Assembly: GCF_000687915.1 (NCBI RefSeq)
Contig: NZ_JHZY01000004.1
Span: 1,250,001-1,314,000, forward strand
Length of the DNA stretch: 64,000 bases
Direction of reading: 5' to 3'
From: Leeuwenhoekiella sp. MAR_2009_132
GTDB lineage: Bacteria > Bacteroidota > Bacteroidia > Flavobacteriales > Flavobacteriaceae
Positions 27,669 through 36,831 of the stretch are shown here, piece by piece. Under the pieces are notes generated by a model. It had not been told where the DNA came from. It saw only the letters and a list, made by a program, of their open reading frames with translations, and did no database searches. Position 1 is the stretch's first letter; every line of letters starts with the position of its first letter. Both the position numbers and the translations under genes were made by a program.

Positions 27669-28181
27669 ATGAAAACATTTAAACTCACACTTATTTTTGC
27701 ACTTTCTCTATTACTTGTAAACTGCGGAGATAAAGAAAATAAGGAAGAAAAAGAAACTGTAAAAATTGGCGCTAACAATACATCTACGTCAAAAAAAGCT
27801 GACGAAAATGTAACTGAAGTTGTTCTTCTAGCTACAGATTTAATGCAGTTTGATAAAAATGAAATACGCGTTGCTGCGGGTAAAAAAGTAAAATTAACCT
27901 TACGTCATACTGGTAAACAACCTGTTGAAGTTATGGGTCATAATTTTGTTTTATTAACCCAAGGCACAGAGATTCCTGCATTTGGAGCTAAAGCTTCTGC
28001 AGCAAGAGACAATGGCTATATTCCTGAAGGTACAGACGCGGTAATCGTAAATACAAAAATGCTAGGTGGCGGCCAGTCAGATACTATAGAATTTGATGCA
28101 CCAGAGCCTGGTACTTATGACTTTATCTGTAGTTTTCCCGGTCATTATAGTGTAATGAAAGGTAAGTTTATTGTAGAGTAA
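27669..28181 (+). CDS. Azurin, blue copper lipoprotein
   Basis: A periplasmic type 1 copper protein that carries electrons. The lipobox LLLVNC (Cys19) anchors it to a membrane and a charged linker follows. The cupredoxin domain (about 48-170) has all copper ligands: H91 in VMGHNF, then C154, H159 and M163 in DFICSFPGHYSVMKG. The YIPEGTDAVIVNTK segment is typical of azurin. Flavobacterial azurins are often lipid-anchored. It precedes trehalase by 88 bases, but a strong terminator separates them. Confidence 0.94.
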   Translation: MKTFKLTLIFALSLLLVNCGDKENKEEKETVKIGANNTSTSKKADENVTEVVLLATDLMQFDKNEIRVAAGKKVKLTLRHTGKQPVEVMGHNFVLLTQGTEIPAFGAKASAARDNGYIPEGTDAVIVNTKMLGGGQSDTIEFDAPEPGTYDFICSFPGHYSVMKGKFIVE

Positions 28182-28207
28182 AGCTGCAACACTTAAATAC
28201 AAACTAT

Positions 28208-28249
28208 AAGCCCAAAAGTTATCAGAACTGATTAATTTTTGGGCTTTTT
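28208..28249 (+). terminator. Terminator of azurin gene
   Basis: AAGCCCAAAA pairs with TTTTGGGCTT across a 21-base loop region, followed by TTT. It lies 27 bases after the azurin stop. Confidence 0.75.
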
Positions 28250-28269
28250 AGCACTAAATAAAATCTGAT

Positions 28270-29874
28270 ATGATTAAATGCTATTCCCTAATACTCGCAA
28301 TCCTAATGACGTTATCAGTTACTTCCTGTAAAAAAGAATCACAAACAGATTCTGCAATACAGGAACCAATAAATTTTCCTAATAAAAATCTAGATCCTAT
28401 AGATCGTTACGGAGATCTCCTTATAGACGTACAAACTAATCGCATATTTCCTGACGGAAAAACATTTGTAGATTGCGAGCCTAAATTTCCTTCAGACAGT
28501 ATTTTAGCAAATTACAAACGTCTTAAAGATCTTCCTGATTTTGATTTAAAAGCATTTGTACTTGAGAATTTTACACTACCTGAGATTTCTACTTCAACTT
28601 TTGAATCTGATACTACTCGTACAACAGCAGAACATATTAATGCACTTTGGCCCTATTTAAAAAGAGATGCAGATGCGGTAGAAAATGGTTCTAGAATCTC
28701 ATTACCCAAAGCCTATATTGTACCCGGCGGTCGTTTTCAAGAGGTTTATTATTGGGATAGTTATTTTATTTTATTAGGATTGAAAGATGCCGGTGAGGTT
28801 GAATTAATTGAAAATATCTTAGACAACTTTGCATATCAAATAGAGACTATAGGTTTTATCCCTAATGGTAACAGAACTTATTATCTAGGCAGATCACAAC
28901 CTCCATTTTTTGCAGAAATGGTAAACCTTCTTGCAAGTATTAAAGAGGAAAAAGAAGTGTTTTTAAAATACCACGATGCTCTTGAAAAAGAATATGATTT
29001 TTGGATGAAAGGAGGAGAAGGTCTTACCGAAGATTCTGCCATAGACCGTGTTGTAAAAATGCCAGACGGAAGCTTATTAAACAGATATTACAGTAATACC
29101 ACTACCCCTCGTGCAGAAAGTTATCTTGAAGATGTGACTACAGCAGAAGAGTCTGGTAGAAATGCCGCAGAAGTATATTTAAATATTTCAGCTGCGTGCG
29201 AGAGTGGATGGGATTTTAGCAGCAGATGGTTTGAAGACCCTAATGATATTGCGACCATACAAACTACTCAGATCATCCCTGTAGATTTAAATGCACTTCT
29301 TTATAATCTTGAACAGATGCTTGCTAAGGCACGCAGGTTTAATGACAACACAGAAGGTGCCGAAGAATTGGTCGCAGCCGCAGGCGCTCGTAAGGACGCA
29401 ATTGACTCCTATTTATGGGATGCAGATAAAGGGGTTTATACAGATTACAACTTAACAAAAAAAGCTGCATCTCCTACCCTTTCTCTAGCTATGGTCTATC
29501 CGCTGTATTTTAAAGTGGCCTCACCTCAACAAGCAGAATCTGTAGCTAAAGTTTTAGAAAGTCAATTTTTAAAACCGGGAGGTCTGGTTACCACTCTTAA
29601 AATTAACACCCAGCAATGGGACAGTCCTAACGGGTGGCCGCCTCACCAGTGGCTTGCTGTACGTGGTCTTGAAATCTACGGAAAGAATACTCTTGCTGAA
29701 AAAATTTCTTCAAGATGGTTACACCTAAACGATCAGGTTTATAAACGCACCGGTAAAATGCTTGAAAAATATAATGTGATTGACACCTCACTTGTTGCAG
29801 GTGGCGGTGAATACCCTACTCAGGATGGTTTCGGGTGGACAAATGGGGTTTATTTAGACCTTAAAAAGAATTAA
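28270..29874 (+). CDS. treA: Alpha,alpha-trehalase (GH37), lipoprotein
   Basis: Hydrolyses trehalose to two glucoses. Both family signatures are visible: PGGRFQEVYYWDSY near residue 150 and QWDSPNGWPPHQW near residue 448; the Gly-rich GGGEYPTQDGFGWTNGV near the end is also typical. The N-terminus has a lipobox (LMTLSVTSC, Cys20), so it is envelope-located, probably periplasmic. The length of 534 residues fits. It stands beside a putative 3-keto-glycoside cluster, which raises the possibility of two trehalose routes at one locus, but it has its own terminator. Confidence 0.96.
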   Translation: MIKCYSLILAILMTLSVTSCKKESQTDSAIQEPINFPNKNLDPIDRYGDLLIDVQTNRIFPDGKTFVDCEPKFPSDSILANYKRLKDLPDFDLKAFVLENFTLPEISTSTFESDTTRTTAEHINALWPYLKRDADAVENGSRISLPKAYIVPGGRFQEVYYWDSYFILLGLKDAGEVELIENILDNFAYQIETIGFIPNGNRTYYLGRSQPPFFAEMVNLLASIKEEKEVFLKYHDALEKEYDFWMKGGEGLTEDSAIDRVVKMPDGSLLNRYYSNTTTPRAESYLEDVTTAEESGRNAAEVYLNISAACESGWDFSSRWFEDPNDIATIQTTQIIPVDLNALLYNLEQMLAKARRFNDNTEGAEELVAAAGARKDAIDSYLWDADKGVYTDYNLTKKAASPTLSLAMVYPLYFKVASPQQAESVAKVLESQFLKPGGLVTTLKINTQQWDSPNGWPPHQWLAVRGLEIYGKNTLAEKISSRWLHLNDQVYKRTGKMLEKYNVIDTSLVAGGGEYPTQDGFGWTNGVYLDLKKN

Positions 29875-29914
29875 TTACTAGGTACTTAAACTTTTTTAAA
29901 GCAGAATATAACAC

Positions 29915-29948
29915 GGGGTGACTTTTAAAAAAGTCACCCCTGTTTTTT
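29915..29948 (+). terminator. Terminator of trehalase gene
   Basis: GGGGTGACTT and AAGTCACCCC form a 10-bp stem with a 6-base loop, followed by TGTTTTTT. The reverse strand lacks a clean T-run, so it is mainly a + strand signal. Confidence 0.9.
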
Positions 29949-29960
29949 GATGCAAATCTT

Positions 29961-30884
29961 TTAAAGAAAATTGTCACAAGCAACATAGGCATCTATAACA
30001 GCTTGCTCTCCGGCAATACCAGGTTGTGAATTGCCATGTTCCATCCCTAAAATACCTTTAAATCCTTTGCTGTGTATATGCTTAAATATATTCTTATAAT
30101 TAATTTCACCAGTAGTTGGTTCTTTTCGCCCAGGATTATCCCCCATTTGAAAATAAGCTATCTCATCCCAGCAGGCGTCGATATTAGGTAAAAGGTTACC
30201 CTCCTGAATTTGCTGGTGATAAATATCAAATAGAATTTTACAAGCAGGACTATCTACTGCTTTACAAATTTGAAAAGCCTGCGCGCTTTCTTTTAAAAAC
30301 AAACCAGGATGATTATAAAAATTAAGCGGTTCTAAAACCATTACTAAATCTTCAGGTTCAAGAAGCCCAGCGGCCTGTTTTAAAGACTCAATAACATGTG
30401 CTGTTTGATAATTTATATTCTGAGACATATCTACATAACCGGGAACAACGGTCATGTATTTTGCACCCACTCGTTTGGCAACTTCTATAGAAGCCTTTAT
30501 ATCTTTGAGAAACTCATCACGAAGATCTAATTTTCCACTTGTAAGGTTTGGGGCTGTCCAATAAATTTTATGCGCGACAAAAACACCCATTTGCATATTG
30601 CGCTGTTGCATAACCTGAGCCATTTTCTTTTGCAATGCAACTTCACGATTACGCATTTCATTATCTTCAAAAGCAGTAAAACCTTGATCTGCCATAAAAT
30701 GAAGCTGCGCTATTGGATCATCACCTGCGCTATTTTTAAACATCCCCAAATGTGGTGCATAATGCAGATTAAATGTATGCTGAGGCAATTCAATCTCGTT
30801 TTGCATCGCAAATAATTGAGAACCACCCAGAGCTAAAAAGGAGCCACTAAGGGCTCCTTTTTGTATAAATACACGTCTTTTCAT
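29961..30884 (-). CDS. Hydroxypyruvate isomerase-like TIM-barrel protein with Tat-type signal
   Basis: A xylose-isomerase-like TIM barrel of 307 residues. The N-terminus MKRRVFIQKGALSGSFLALG has an RR motif and hydrophobic stretch like a Tat signal, so export as a folded metalloprotein is likely. Candidate metal ligands are the Glu in MVLEPLNFYNHP, Asp in KILFDIYHQQ, His in the next strands and Glu in ILGMEHGNSQ. Named hydroxypyruvate isomerase by similarity only. It is coupled by one base to the small-subunit gene, so it belongs to the GMC oxidoreductase operon and probably acts on its sugar product. Confidence 0.83.
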   Translation of the reverse strand: MKRRVFIQKGALSGSFLALGGSQLFAMQNEIELPQHTFNLHYAPHLGMFKNSAGDDPIAQLHFMADQGFTAFEDNEMRNREVALQKKMAQVMQQRNMQMGVFVAHKIYWTAPNLTSGKLDLRDEFLKDIKASIEVAKRVGAKYMTVVPGYVDMSQNINYQTAHVIESLKQAAGLLEPEDLVMVLEPLNFYNHPGLFLKESAQAFQICKAVDSPACKILFDIYHQQIQEGNLLPNIDACWDEIAYFQMGDNPGRKEPTTGEINYKNIFKHIHSKGFKGILGMEHGNSQPGIAGEQAVIDAYVACDNFL

Positions 30885-31522
30885 TAGAGTGACATCACTT
30901 TTCCGCCACCTGCTTCAGATTCTGGCAAACAGCCAATGTAAGCTCCCGGTATAGGATCATACCATAGTACGTTTTCACCCACTTCTTCACTATTTTTCCA
31001 GGCCCAAACTCCTAAATCACGTACGGCATTTAAATATGCATACGATCCTGCATGTGCATCAAAATCTGCCTTAGGAGCATCTGGATCCTGAGTTTCAGAA
31101 ATTTGCTTCACGTAACCATCACGTGTTTCTTTATCTGCACCAAGATATTTTGCAACGGCACTTTCAAAATCTTCATCTTTACCGTCTATTAGTTCTTTAT
31201 CATAGTTTTCTTTAAAGCTTAAGGCAAAAGCATTTGCTCCAGACTTAAACTCTTCTTTTTGCTTATCTCCTGCGACTTCATTCATGTAACTGTCAATAAA
31301 CTGAGCCAAGTTTAGATCTGATGCTCCCGGAGTATCGCCTTTAGGCAAAATCACATCGAGCACTTTAGTTAGGGCATAACCATTAGTAGCGTTTAAAAAA
31401 ACGGGCTCCCAATCACTTTTAGGTTCGCTTTTACAACTTTGCAATAAGTTAAAAACAGCAGGGGCTACCATAACATAACCAGCGCCCAGACCAATATTTT
31501 TTAAAACCTGTCTTCTTTTCAT
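30884..31522 (-). CDS. Gluconate 2-dehydrogenase subunit 3-like small subunit
   Basis: A 212-residue partner of FAD-dependent GMC sugar dehydrogenases. The N-terminus MKRRQVLKNIGLGAGYVMVA has an RR Tat-like motif and ends at a lipobox-like cysteine (NLLQSCKSEP). In FAD-glucose dehydrogenases this subunit carries the export signal and takes the catalytic subunit along. The typical ILPKGDTPGASDLNLAQFID block is present. It lies two bases after the GMC gene and overlaps the TIM-barrel gene by one base. Confidence 0.9.
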   Translation of the reverse strand: MKRRQVLKNIGLGAGYVMVAPAVFNLLQSCKSEPKSDWEPVFLNATNGYALTKVLDVILPKGDTPGASDLNLAQFIDSYMNEVAGDKQKEEFKSGANAFALSFKENYDKELIDGKDEDFESAVAKYLGADKETRDGYVKQISETQDPDAPKADFDAHAGSYAYLNAVRDLGVWAWKNSEEVGENVLWYDPIPGAYIGCLPESEAGGGKVMSL

Positions 31523-31524
31523 AA

Positions 31525-33234
31525 TTAAGCGAATTTTCCGTTTTTAAATTGTTCTGCTGCGTGTGCTGCAGCTCTTGCAGTAAAAGCCATATATGTTAAT
31601 GATGGGTTCACACAACTTGCTGAAGTCATAAAAGAACCGTCTGTAACATAAACGTTAGGTACTGCATGTACCTGATTATTACCATTTAGAACCGAAGTTT
31701 TAGGATCTCTACCCATACGCGCAGTTCCCATTTCATGAATACCTAATCCCGGTGCTCCCGGATTATCATAGGGCTTAACATCTTTAAAGCCAGCATTAGT
31801 AAGCATTTCTACAGCTTGCTGCTTCATATCTTTTCGCATTTCCCACTCGTTCTCTTTCCACTCTGCATCAAAAGTGATGGTAGGTAGTCCCCACTTATCT
31901 ACTTTATCATAATCTAAGCTCATTTTATTCTCGTGATACGGTAAGCATTCCCCAAAAGCGGTAATACCTATCGTCCAGCCGCCCGGCTCAGAAATTGCTT
32001 TTTTAAGATCTTCACCATATTTCATTTCGGCTACAGCTTCAGTCCAGTCACCACGGCTTGCACCTCCTTGATACCCATAACCTCTTTTAAAGTTAGGTTG
32101 ATCTGTATCGCCACCTACATTCCTAAAGCGAGGAATGTAAAGTCCGTTTGCACGGCGACCTTTGTAATATTTATCTTCAAAACCATCAAACTTTCCAGAA
32201 GCTCCTACCTGAAAATGATGGTCCATTATATTGTGTCCTAATTCTCCACTGTCGTTTCCTAATCCATTTGGAAAGCGTTCAGATTTTGACTGCATTAAAA
32301 TAGATGCAGAAGCAATTGCAGAAGCACATAAGAAGATAACTTTTGCATTAAAAGTCATTTCTTCTTTAGTTTCAGCATCAATAACTTTAACCCCTGTTGC
32401 TAATTTTGTAGTATCGTCATAAACCACCTCCTTTACGATGCTAAACGGTCTTAGCGTCATATTACCTGTTTTTTCAGCAGCAGGTAATGTAGAAGAGTTA
32501 CTACTAAAATAAGCTCCAAACGGGCAACCACGCATACAGCGATTTCTGTATTGACACGCAGATCTACCTTCAAAGGTTTTGTCTGTATAGGTAATATGTG
32601 CGGTACGTCCTATAGTAACCAAACGGTCTTTATAGTTCTGCGCCATGTTTTTCTTAAGATGTTCTTCAACGCAGTTAAGATCCATTGGCGGGCCAAAATG
32701 ACCATCAGGTAATTGAGGTAATCCTAAATTCTCACCACTTACTCCTATATATTCTTCAACCTTATCATACCAGGGTGCAATATCACTGTAACGCACCGGC
32801 CAGTCAACAGCTATCCCTTCTTTTTTATTTGCTTCAAAATCAATGTCGCTTAGACGATAACTCTGGCGACCCCACATAATAGAACGACCACCCACGTGAT
32901 AACCACGCATCCAGTCAAAACGTTTGGTCTCATTATAGGGGTGTTCTAGATCATTTACAAAAAAGTGGCTGTGCGCCTTGTTTGTGGTATATCCTGTACG
33001 CGCTTGCTTAAATTGCTTGGCCTCCTCTTCTTTTGTAGGCTGTCCTTTAAATTTGAAATCCCAGGGATCCATATTCATAGTAGGATAATCTTCAATATGC
33101 CTCACCATACGGCCGCGTTCAAGAACTAAAGTCTTAAGACCTTGCTCACTTAATTCTTTGGCAGCCCAGCCGCCGCTAATTCCAGTACCTACCACAATGG
33201 CATCGTACATCTCTTCAGGTTTAATACTACTCAC
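31525..33234 (-). CDS. GMC-family FAD oxidoreductase (sugar dehydrogenase type)
   Basis: A 569-residue flavoprotein. The FAD Rossmann motif VVGTGISGGWAAKEL is near the N-terminus and the GMC C-terminal part includes GLGIHEMGTARMG (catalytic His) and NVYVTDGSFMTSASCVNPSLT. Three cysteines spaced C-x5-C-x3-C lie mid-protein (32524-32556), a possible Fe-S site as in FAD-glucose dehydrogenases. It has no signal peptide; the downstream small subunit probably carries it out by Tat. I chose the GTG at 33234 because a TAnnTTTG box covers the more upstream TTG; ATG at 33210 is possible. Oxidation of a sugar at C3 is the favoured role. Confidence 0.85.
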   Translation of the reverse strand: MSSIKPEEMYDAIVVGTGISGGWAAKELSEQGLKTLVLERGRMVRHIEDYPTMNMDPWDFKFKGQPTKEEEAKQFKQARTGYTTNKAHSHFFVNDLEHPYNETKRFDWMRGYHVGGRSIMWGRQSYRLSDIDFEANKKEGIAVDWPVRYSDIAPWYDKVEEYIGVSGENLGLPQLPDGHFGPPMDLNCVEEHLKKNMAQNYKDRLVTIGRTAHITYTDKTFEGRSACQYRNRCMRGCPFGAYFSSNSSTLPAAEKTGNMTLRPFSIVKEVVYDDTTKLATGVKVIDAETKEEMTFNAKVIFLCASAIASASILMQSKSERFPNGLGNDSGELGHNIMDHHFQVGASGKFDGFEDKYYKGRRANGLYIPRFRNVGGDTDQPNFKRGYGYQGGASRGDWTEAVAEMKYGEDLKKAISEPGGWTIGITAFGECLPYHENKMSLDYDKVDKWGLPTITFDAEWKENEWEMRKDMKQQAVEMLTNAGFKDVKPYDNPGAPGLGIHEMGTARMGRDPKTSVLNGNNQVHAVPNVYVTDGSFMTSASCVNPSLTYMAFTARAAAHAAEQFKNGKFA

Positions 33235-33276
33235 GTTTTTTCTAGTTTTTTGATAATATATTCTAGCCAATGCTAT

Positions 33277-33284
33277 CAAATATA
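33277..33284 (-). promoter_or_regulatory. -7 promoter box of the GMC oxidoreductase operon
   Basis: TATATTTG on the minus strand, 43 bases before the GTG start. It overlaps an in-frame TTG at 33279, which therefore is unlikely to be the start. A TTTG lies 28 bases upstream, further than usual. Confidence 0.5.
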
Positions 33285-33403
33285 TAAATTTTAAGTTATT
33301 TTTTAGTTAAACCAAAAAAAGTATAATTTAGAGATCTTATATCTTTTGCACCTTTTTCATCCAATTTTGAGACTCGTGCAAATCAACCTAATTTACTCAA
33401 CCA

Positions 33404-34381
33404 ATGAACGTTAAACTCTTACTAACAACCCTAATACTACTCGCAGTTATCTCGTGTAAAAACAAAAATAAAACTGAAAATAATGTAGATGAAAGCGTTG
33501 TAGTTACTCAAAAAGAACCATTTTTCAAGATTTCTCTCGCACAGTGGTCACTTAACAAAGCAATTCGCAGCGGAGAAATGAACCCTCTAGACTTTGCAGA
33601 AAAAGCACACGAAATGGGTTTTGAAGGTATTGAATATGTAAGTCAGTTATACACACCCTTAATGGAAACATTTTCTGATGATAAAACCGCATTAGATTCT
33701 ATTCTTCCTAAATTGAAAGCCAAGTCTGAAGAATTTAATGTGCAAAACGTTTTGATAATGGTTGATGCAGAAGGAGATCTTGCTGTAGCAGATGACGATG
33801 AGCGTAATACCGCTGTAGAAAATCATAAAAAATGGATTGATGCCGCCGCTTATTTAGGCTGTCACGCAATTCGCGTTAATTTGATAGGCGCTCCAGATAA
33901 GGAGGTTTGGAAAACTAGCGCAATAGATGGTTTGGGGAAATTAGCAGAATATGGAGCTTCTAAAAACATAGACGTAATTGTCGAAAATCACGGCGGCTTT
34001 TCTTCTAACGCAAAATTATTAATGGAAGTTATCAATACGATTGATAAACCCAATTGCGGTACGCTTCCTGACTTTGGTAATTTTTGTGTAAAACGTGAAA
34101 ATGGTGCGCAATGGGATGGTGCTTGTGTTGAGGAATATCCAAGGTATCAAGGTATTGAAGAAATGATGCCAAAAGCTTTAGCCGTTAGCGCAAAGACTTA
34201 TAACTTTGATGAAGCAGGAGAAGAAACCATTATGGACTTTACCAAGATTCTTCAACTTGTAAAAAATGCGGGATACACAGGCTTTATAGGTATTGAATAT
34301 GAAGGTGAAAACCTCACCGCCGAAGAAGGAATTATAAAAACTAAAGAATTACTACTTTCTGCAGCACAAAATCTTAACTAA
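33404..34381 (+). CDS. Sugar phosphate isomerase/epimerase-like lipoprotein
   Basis: A TIM-barrel protein of 325 residues with a lipobox (LLAVISCKNKN), so it is anchored in the envelope. Family features include SLAQWSLNKAIRSGEMNPLD at the first strand, GFEGIEYVSQL, and the metal-type residues in IDVIVENHGG and TLPDFGNFC, then GFIGIEYEGEN. A periplasmic location makes phosphate esters unlikely substrates; a keto-sugar epimerase or isomerase is more plausible. It opens the forward arm of the cluster and is followed nine bases later by the MFS permease. Confidence 0.85.
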   Translation: MNVKLLLTTLILLAVISCKNKNKTENNVDESVVVTQKEPFFKISLAQWSLNKAIRSGEMNPLDFAEKAHEMGFEGIEYVSQLYTPLMETFSDDKTALDSILPKLKAKSEEFNVQNVLIMVDAEGDLAVADDDERNTAVENHKKWIDAAAYLGCHAIRVNLIGAPDKEVWKTSAIDGLGKLAEYGASKNIDVIVENHGGFSSNAKLLMEVINTIDKPNCGTLPDFGNFCVKRENGAQWDGACVEEYPRYQGIEEMMPKALAVSAKTYNFDEAGEETIMDFTKILQLVKNAGYTGFIGIEYEGENLTAEEGIIKTKELLLSAAQNLN

Positions 34382-34389
34382 TCTTTTTT

Positions 34390-35622
34390 ATGAAATCATT
34401 TATTCGCGTACAGCTATCAATCATGATGTTTCTGGAGTTTTTTATCTGGGGTGGCTGGTTTGTTACATTAGGTACCTTTATGGGACAAAATTTAAATGCT
34501 ACCGCCGGCGAGATAGGCGCTGCATTCTCAACACAATCCTGGGGAGCAATTATTGCCCCATTTATAATTGGGTTAATTGCAGACCGGTACTTTAATGCAG
34601 AACGTATTCTGGGTGTCCTACATCTTATAGGCGCTGTTCTTATGTATCAAATGGCAAATGCTACAGATTTTGCGGCTTTCTATCCCTATGTTTTAGGGTA
34701 TATGATTGCCTATATGCCAACTCTTGCCTTAGTAAACTCAGTATCTTTTAGACAGTTAAAAGACCCTGCAAAAGAGTTTTCTTACATACGTGTATTTGGC
34801 ACAATAGGGTGGATTGTTGCCGGGGTGGTTATTAGCTATATATTTTTCTGGGATAGTACCGAAGCATTAGCTGCAGGCGCTCTTAAAAACACTTTTTTAA
34901 TGACCGCTATTGCTTCGGCAGTATTGGGTATTTTTAGTTTTACATTACCTAAAACACCTCCTGTTGTTGCTAAAGGAGAAAAAATAGGATTACGTGATAT
35001 ATTAGGACTTGATGCGCTTTCACTTCTTAAAGACCGAAACTTTCTTGTATTCTTCCTATCTTCTATTCTCATTTGTATTCCGTTAGCATTTTACTATCAG
35101 AATTTGAGTCCGTTTTTAACTGAAATAGGTATGGAAGGTTCAACCGCCAAGGCAGCCCTGGGTCAGGTATCTGAAGTGTTATTTATGCTTTTACTACCAT
35201 TATTCTTTAAACGTTTTGGTGTAAAATTCACCTTACTTATAGGTATGGCGGCGTGGGCAGTTCGGTATTTATTATTCGCTTATGGCAATGCAGACGAGCT
35301 CGTATTTATGCTGTTTATAGGTATTGCATTGCACGGTATTTGCTATGATTTTTTCTTTGTTTCAGGACAAATTTATACAGATAGTAAAGCAGGAGAGAAG
35401 TTTAAAAGTTCAGCTCAAGGCCTTATCACATTAGCCACCTACGGTGTAGGTATGTTAGTAGGCTTCTTTATAGCAGGTAAAGTAACAGACAGCAATTTAT
35501 TGAGTGAAGGGGTACACGACTGGAATGGAATTTGGACATTTCCGGTGCTGTTTGCTGTAGCTGTTATGGTTCTTTTTGCTATATTCTTCAAGAACGAAAA
35601 AGTAGAAGAAAAACATTTATAA
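34390..35622 (+). CDS. NupG-like MFS permease
   Basis: A 410-residue transporter with about 12 membrane helices in the nucleoside:H+ symporter (NupG/XapB) branch: FLEFFIWGGWFVTLGTFMG at the N-terminus and GICYDFFFVSGQIYTDSKAG in the C-half are typical. In Bacteroidota such permeases often lie beside Gfo/Idh/MocA and TIM-barrel genes and are thought to take up sugar derivatives. Here it most likely imports the keto-sugar or its product. It lies one base before the next gene. Confidence 0.87.
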   Translation: MKSFIRVQLSIMMFLEFFIWGGWFVTLGTFMGQNLNATAGEIGAAFSTQSWGAIIAPFIIGLIADRYFNAERILGVLHLIGAVLMYQMANATDFAAFYPYVLGYMIAYMPTLALVNSVSFRQLKDPAKEFSYIRVFGTIGWIVAGVVISYIFFWDSTEALAAGALKNTFLMTAIASAVLGIFSFTLPKTPPVVAKGEKIGLRDILGLDALSLLKDRNFLVFFLSSILICIPLAFYYQNLSPFLTEIGMEGSTAKAALGQVSEVLFMLLLPLFFKRFGVKFTLLIGMAAWAVRYLLFAYGNADELVFMLFIGIALHGICYDFFFVSGQIYTDSKAGEKFKSSAQGLITLATYGVGMLVGFFIAGKVTDSNLLSEGVHDWNGIWTFPVLFAVAVMVLFAIFFKNEKVEEKHL

Positions 35623-35623
35623 G

Positions 35624-36775
35624 ATGAAAAAATTAAAAATGGGAATGGTAGGCGGTGGCCAGGGTTCTTTTATAGGAGATGTACACCGTAGAGCTTCCAG
35701 AATAGATGGGATGATAGATTTAGTTTGTGGTGCCTTTAGCAGTGATGCAGAACGCAGCATCAAATCTGCCGAAGCATTAGGTGTTGCTCCTGAGCGCGCT
35801 TACAAAAGTTTTGAGGAAATGATTAAAAAGGAAGCAGAGCTTCCTGAAGCAGAACGTATGGATTTTGTTTCTATCGTAACTCCAAATCATATGCACTTTC
35901 CACCGGCAAAAATGGCCTTAGAACATGGTTTTCACGTTATTTGCGATAAGCCGGTTACACTTACGCTAGAAGAAGCTTTTGAACTTCAAAAAGTAGTTAG
36001 AAGCAGCGGAAAAGTATTTGCTTTGACACACAACTACACCGGTTATCCTATGGTCAAGCAAGCACGATTAATGGTTGCAAATGGTGAACTTGGAGAAATA
36101 CGCAAAGTAGTTGTACACTACTTACAAGGGTGGATGTCTACCGCTGTTGAAGAAACCGAAAACAAACAAGCCAGCTGGCGCGTTGATCCTAAAAAATCTG
36201 GAATTGGCGGTGCTTTAGGCGACATAGGTACGCACGCTGAAAACTTAACCGAATATATCACGGGTAAAAAAATTGTAGAAGTTGCTGCTGACCTCAGCAG
36301 TTTTGGCGCAGGGCGTGTTTTAGATGATGACGGTAATATTTTATTGCGTCTTGAAGGTAATACTAAAGGCTCTTTGAGTATTTCGCAAATAGCAACCGGT
36401 GAAGAAAACAACCTCGGCATACGTGTTTATGGTACAAAAGGAAGTGTCGCCTGGTATCAGGAAAACCCTAATGAGCTTACCGCATATTGGTTAGACAAGC
36501 CGAAACAGATTTACACACCGGGTGGAAACGGCACTTATGCAGAATCTACCGAATATACCCGAGTTCCTCCCGGCCATCCGGAAGGTTATTTAGAAGGTTT
36601 CGCTACCATTTACAGAAGCTTTGCTAAAGAAGTTCTCGCCGTAAAAGACGGAGCAGCTTGCTCTGAACGACCAGATTTTCCAACTATAGATGACGGTTTA
36701 AGAGGTATGCAGTTTATTTACGCATCTGTGGCATCAAGCGACAATAATGCCGCCTGGGTAAGCTTAACAAATTAA
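35624..36775 (+). CDS. Gfo/Idh/MocA-family oxidoreductase
   Basis: A 383-residue NAD(P)-dependent sugar dehydrogenase. The Rossmann motif GMVGGGQGSFIGDVHRRA is at the N-terminus; the catalytic-type lysine lies in CDKPVTLTLEEAF and the acid/histidine pair in LGDIGTHAENL. No signal peptide is seen, so it is cytoplasmic. Inferred role: interconversion of a 3-keto-sugar and the parent sugar after uptake. Its start is one base after the permease stop. Confidence 0.9.
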   Translation: MKKLKMGMVGGGQGSFIGDVHRRASRIDGMIDLVCGAFSSDAERSIKSAEALGVAPERAYKSFEEMIKKEAELPEAERMDFVSIVTPNHMHFPPAKMALEHGFHVICDKPVTLTLEEAFELQKVVRSSGKVFALTHNYTGYPMVKQARLMVANGELGEIRKVVVHYLQGWMSTAVEETENKQASWRVDPKKSGIGGALGDIGTHAENLTEYITGKKIVEVAADLSSFGAGRVLDDDGNILLRLEGNTKGSLSISQIATGEENNLGIRVYGTKGSVAWYQENPNELTAYWLDKPKQIYTPGGNGTYAESTEYTRVPPGHPEGYLEGFATIYRSFAKEVLAVKDGAACSERPDFPTIDDGLRGMQFIYASVASSDNNAAWVSLTN

Positions 36776-36783
36776 TAATTTAA

Positions 36784-36812
36784 AAACGCAGCGTCACTTA
36801 GACGCTGTGTTT
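36784..36812 (+). promoter_or_regulatory. Strong intercistronic hairpin
   Basis: A 12-bp stem (one G-U pair) with a 5-base loop: positions 36784-36795 pair with 36801-36812. It lies between the Gfo/Idh/MocA gene and the TIM-barrel gene but is not followed by a T-run, so an mRNA-processing or attenuation element is more likely than a full terminator. Confidence 0.6.
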
Positions 36813-36831
36813 GTATAAAACAAACAACCAA

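Noticed and set aside
33235..33279. Longer start of the GMC gene at TTG 33279.
   Set aside because: That TTG is part of the TATATTTG promoter box, so it would not be inside the mRNA.
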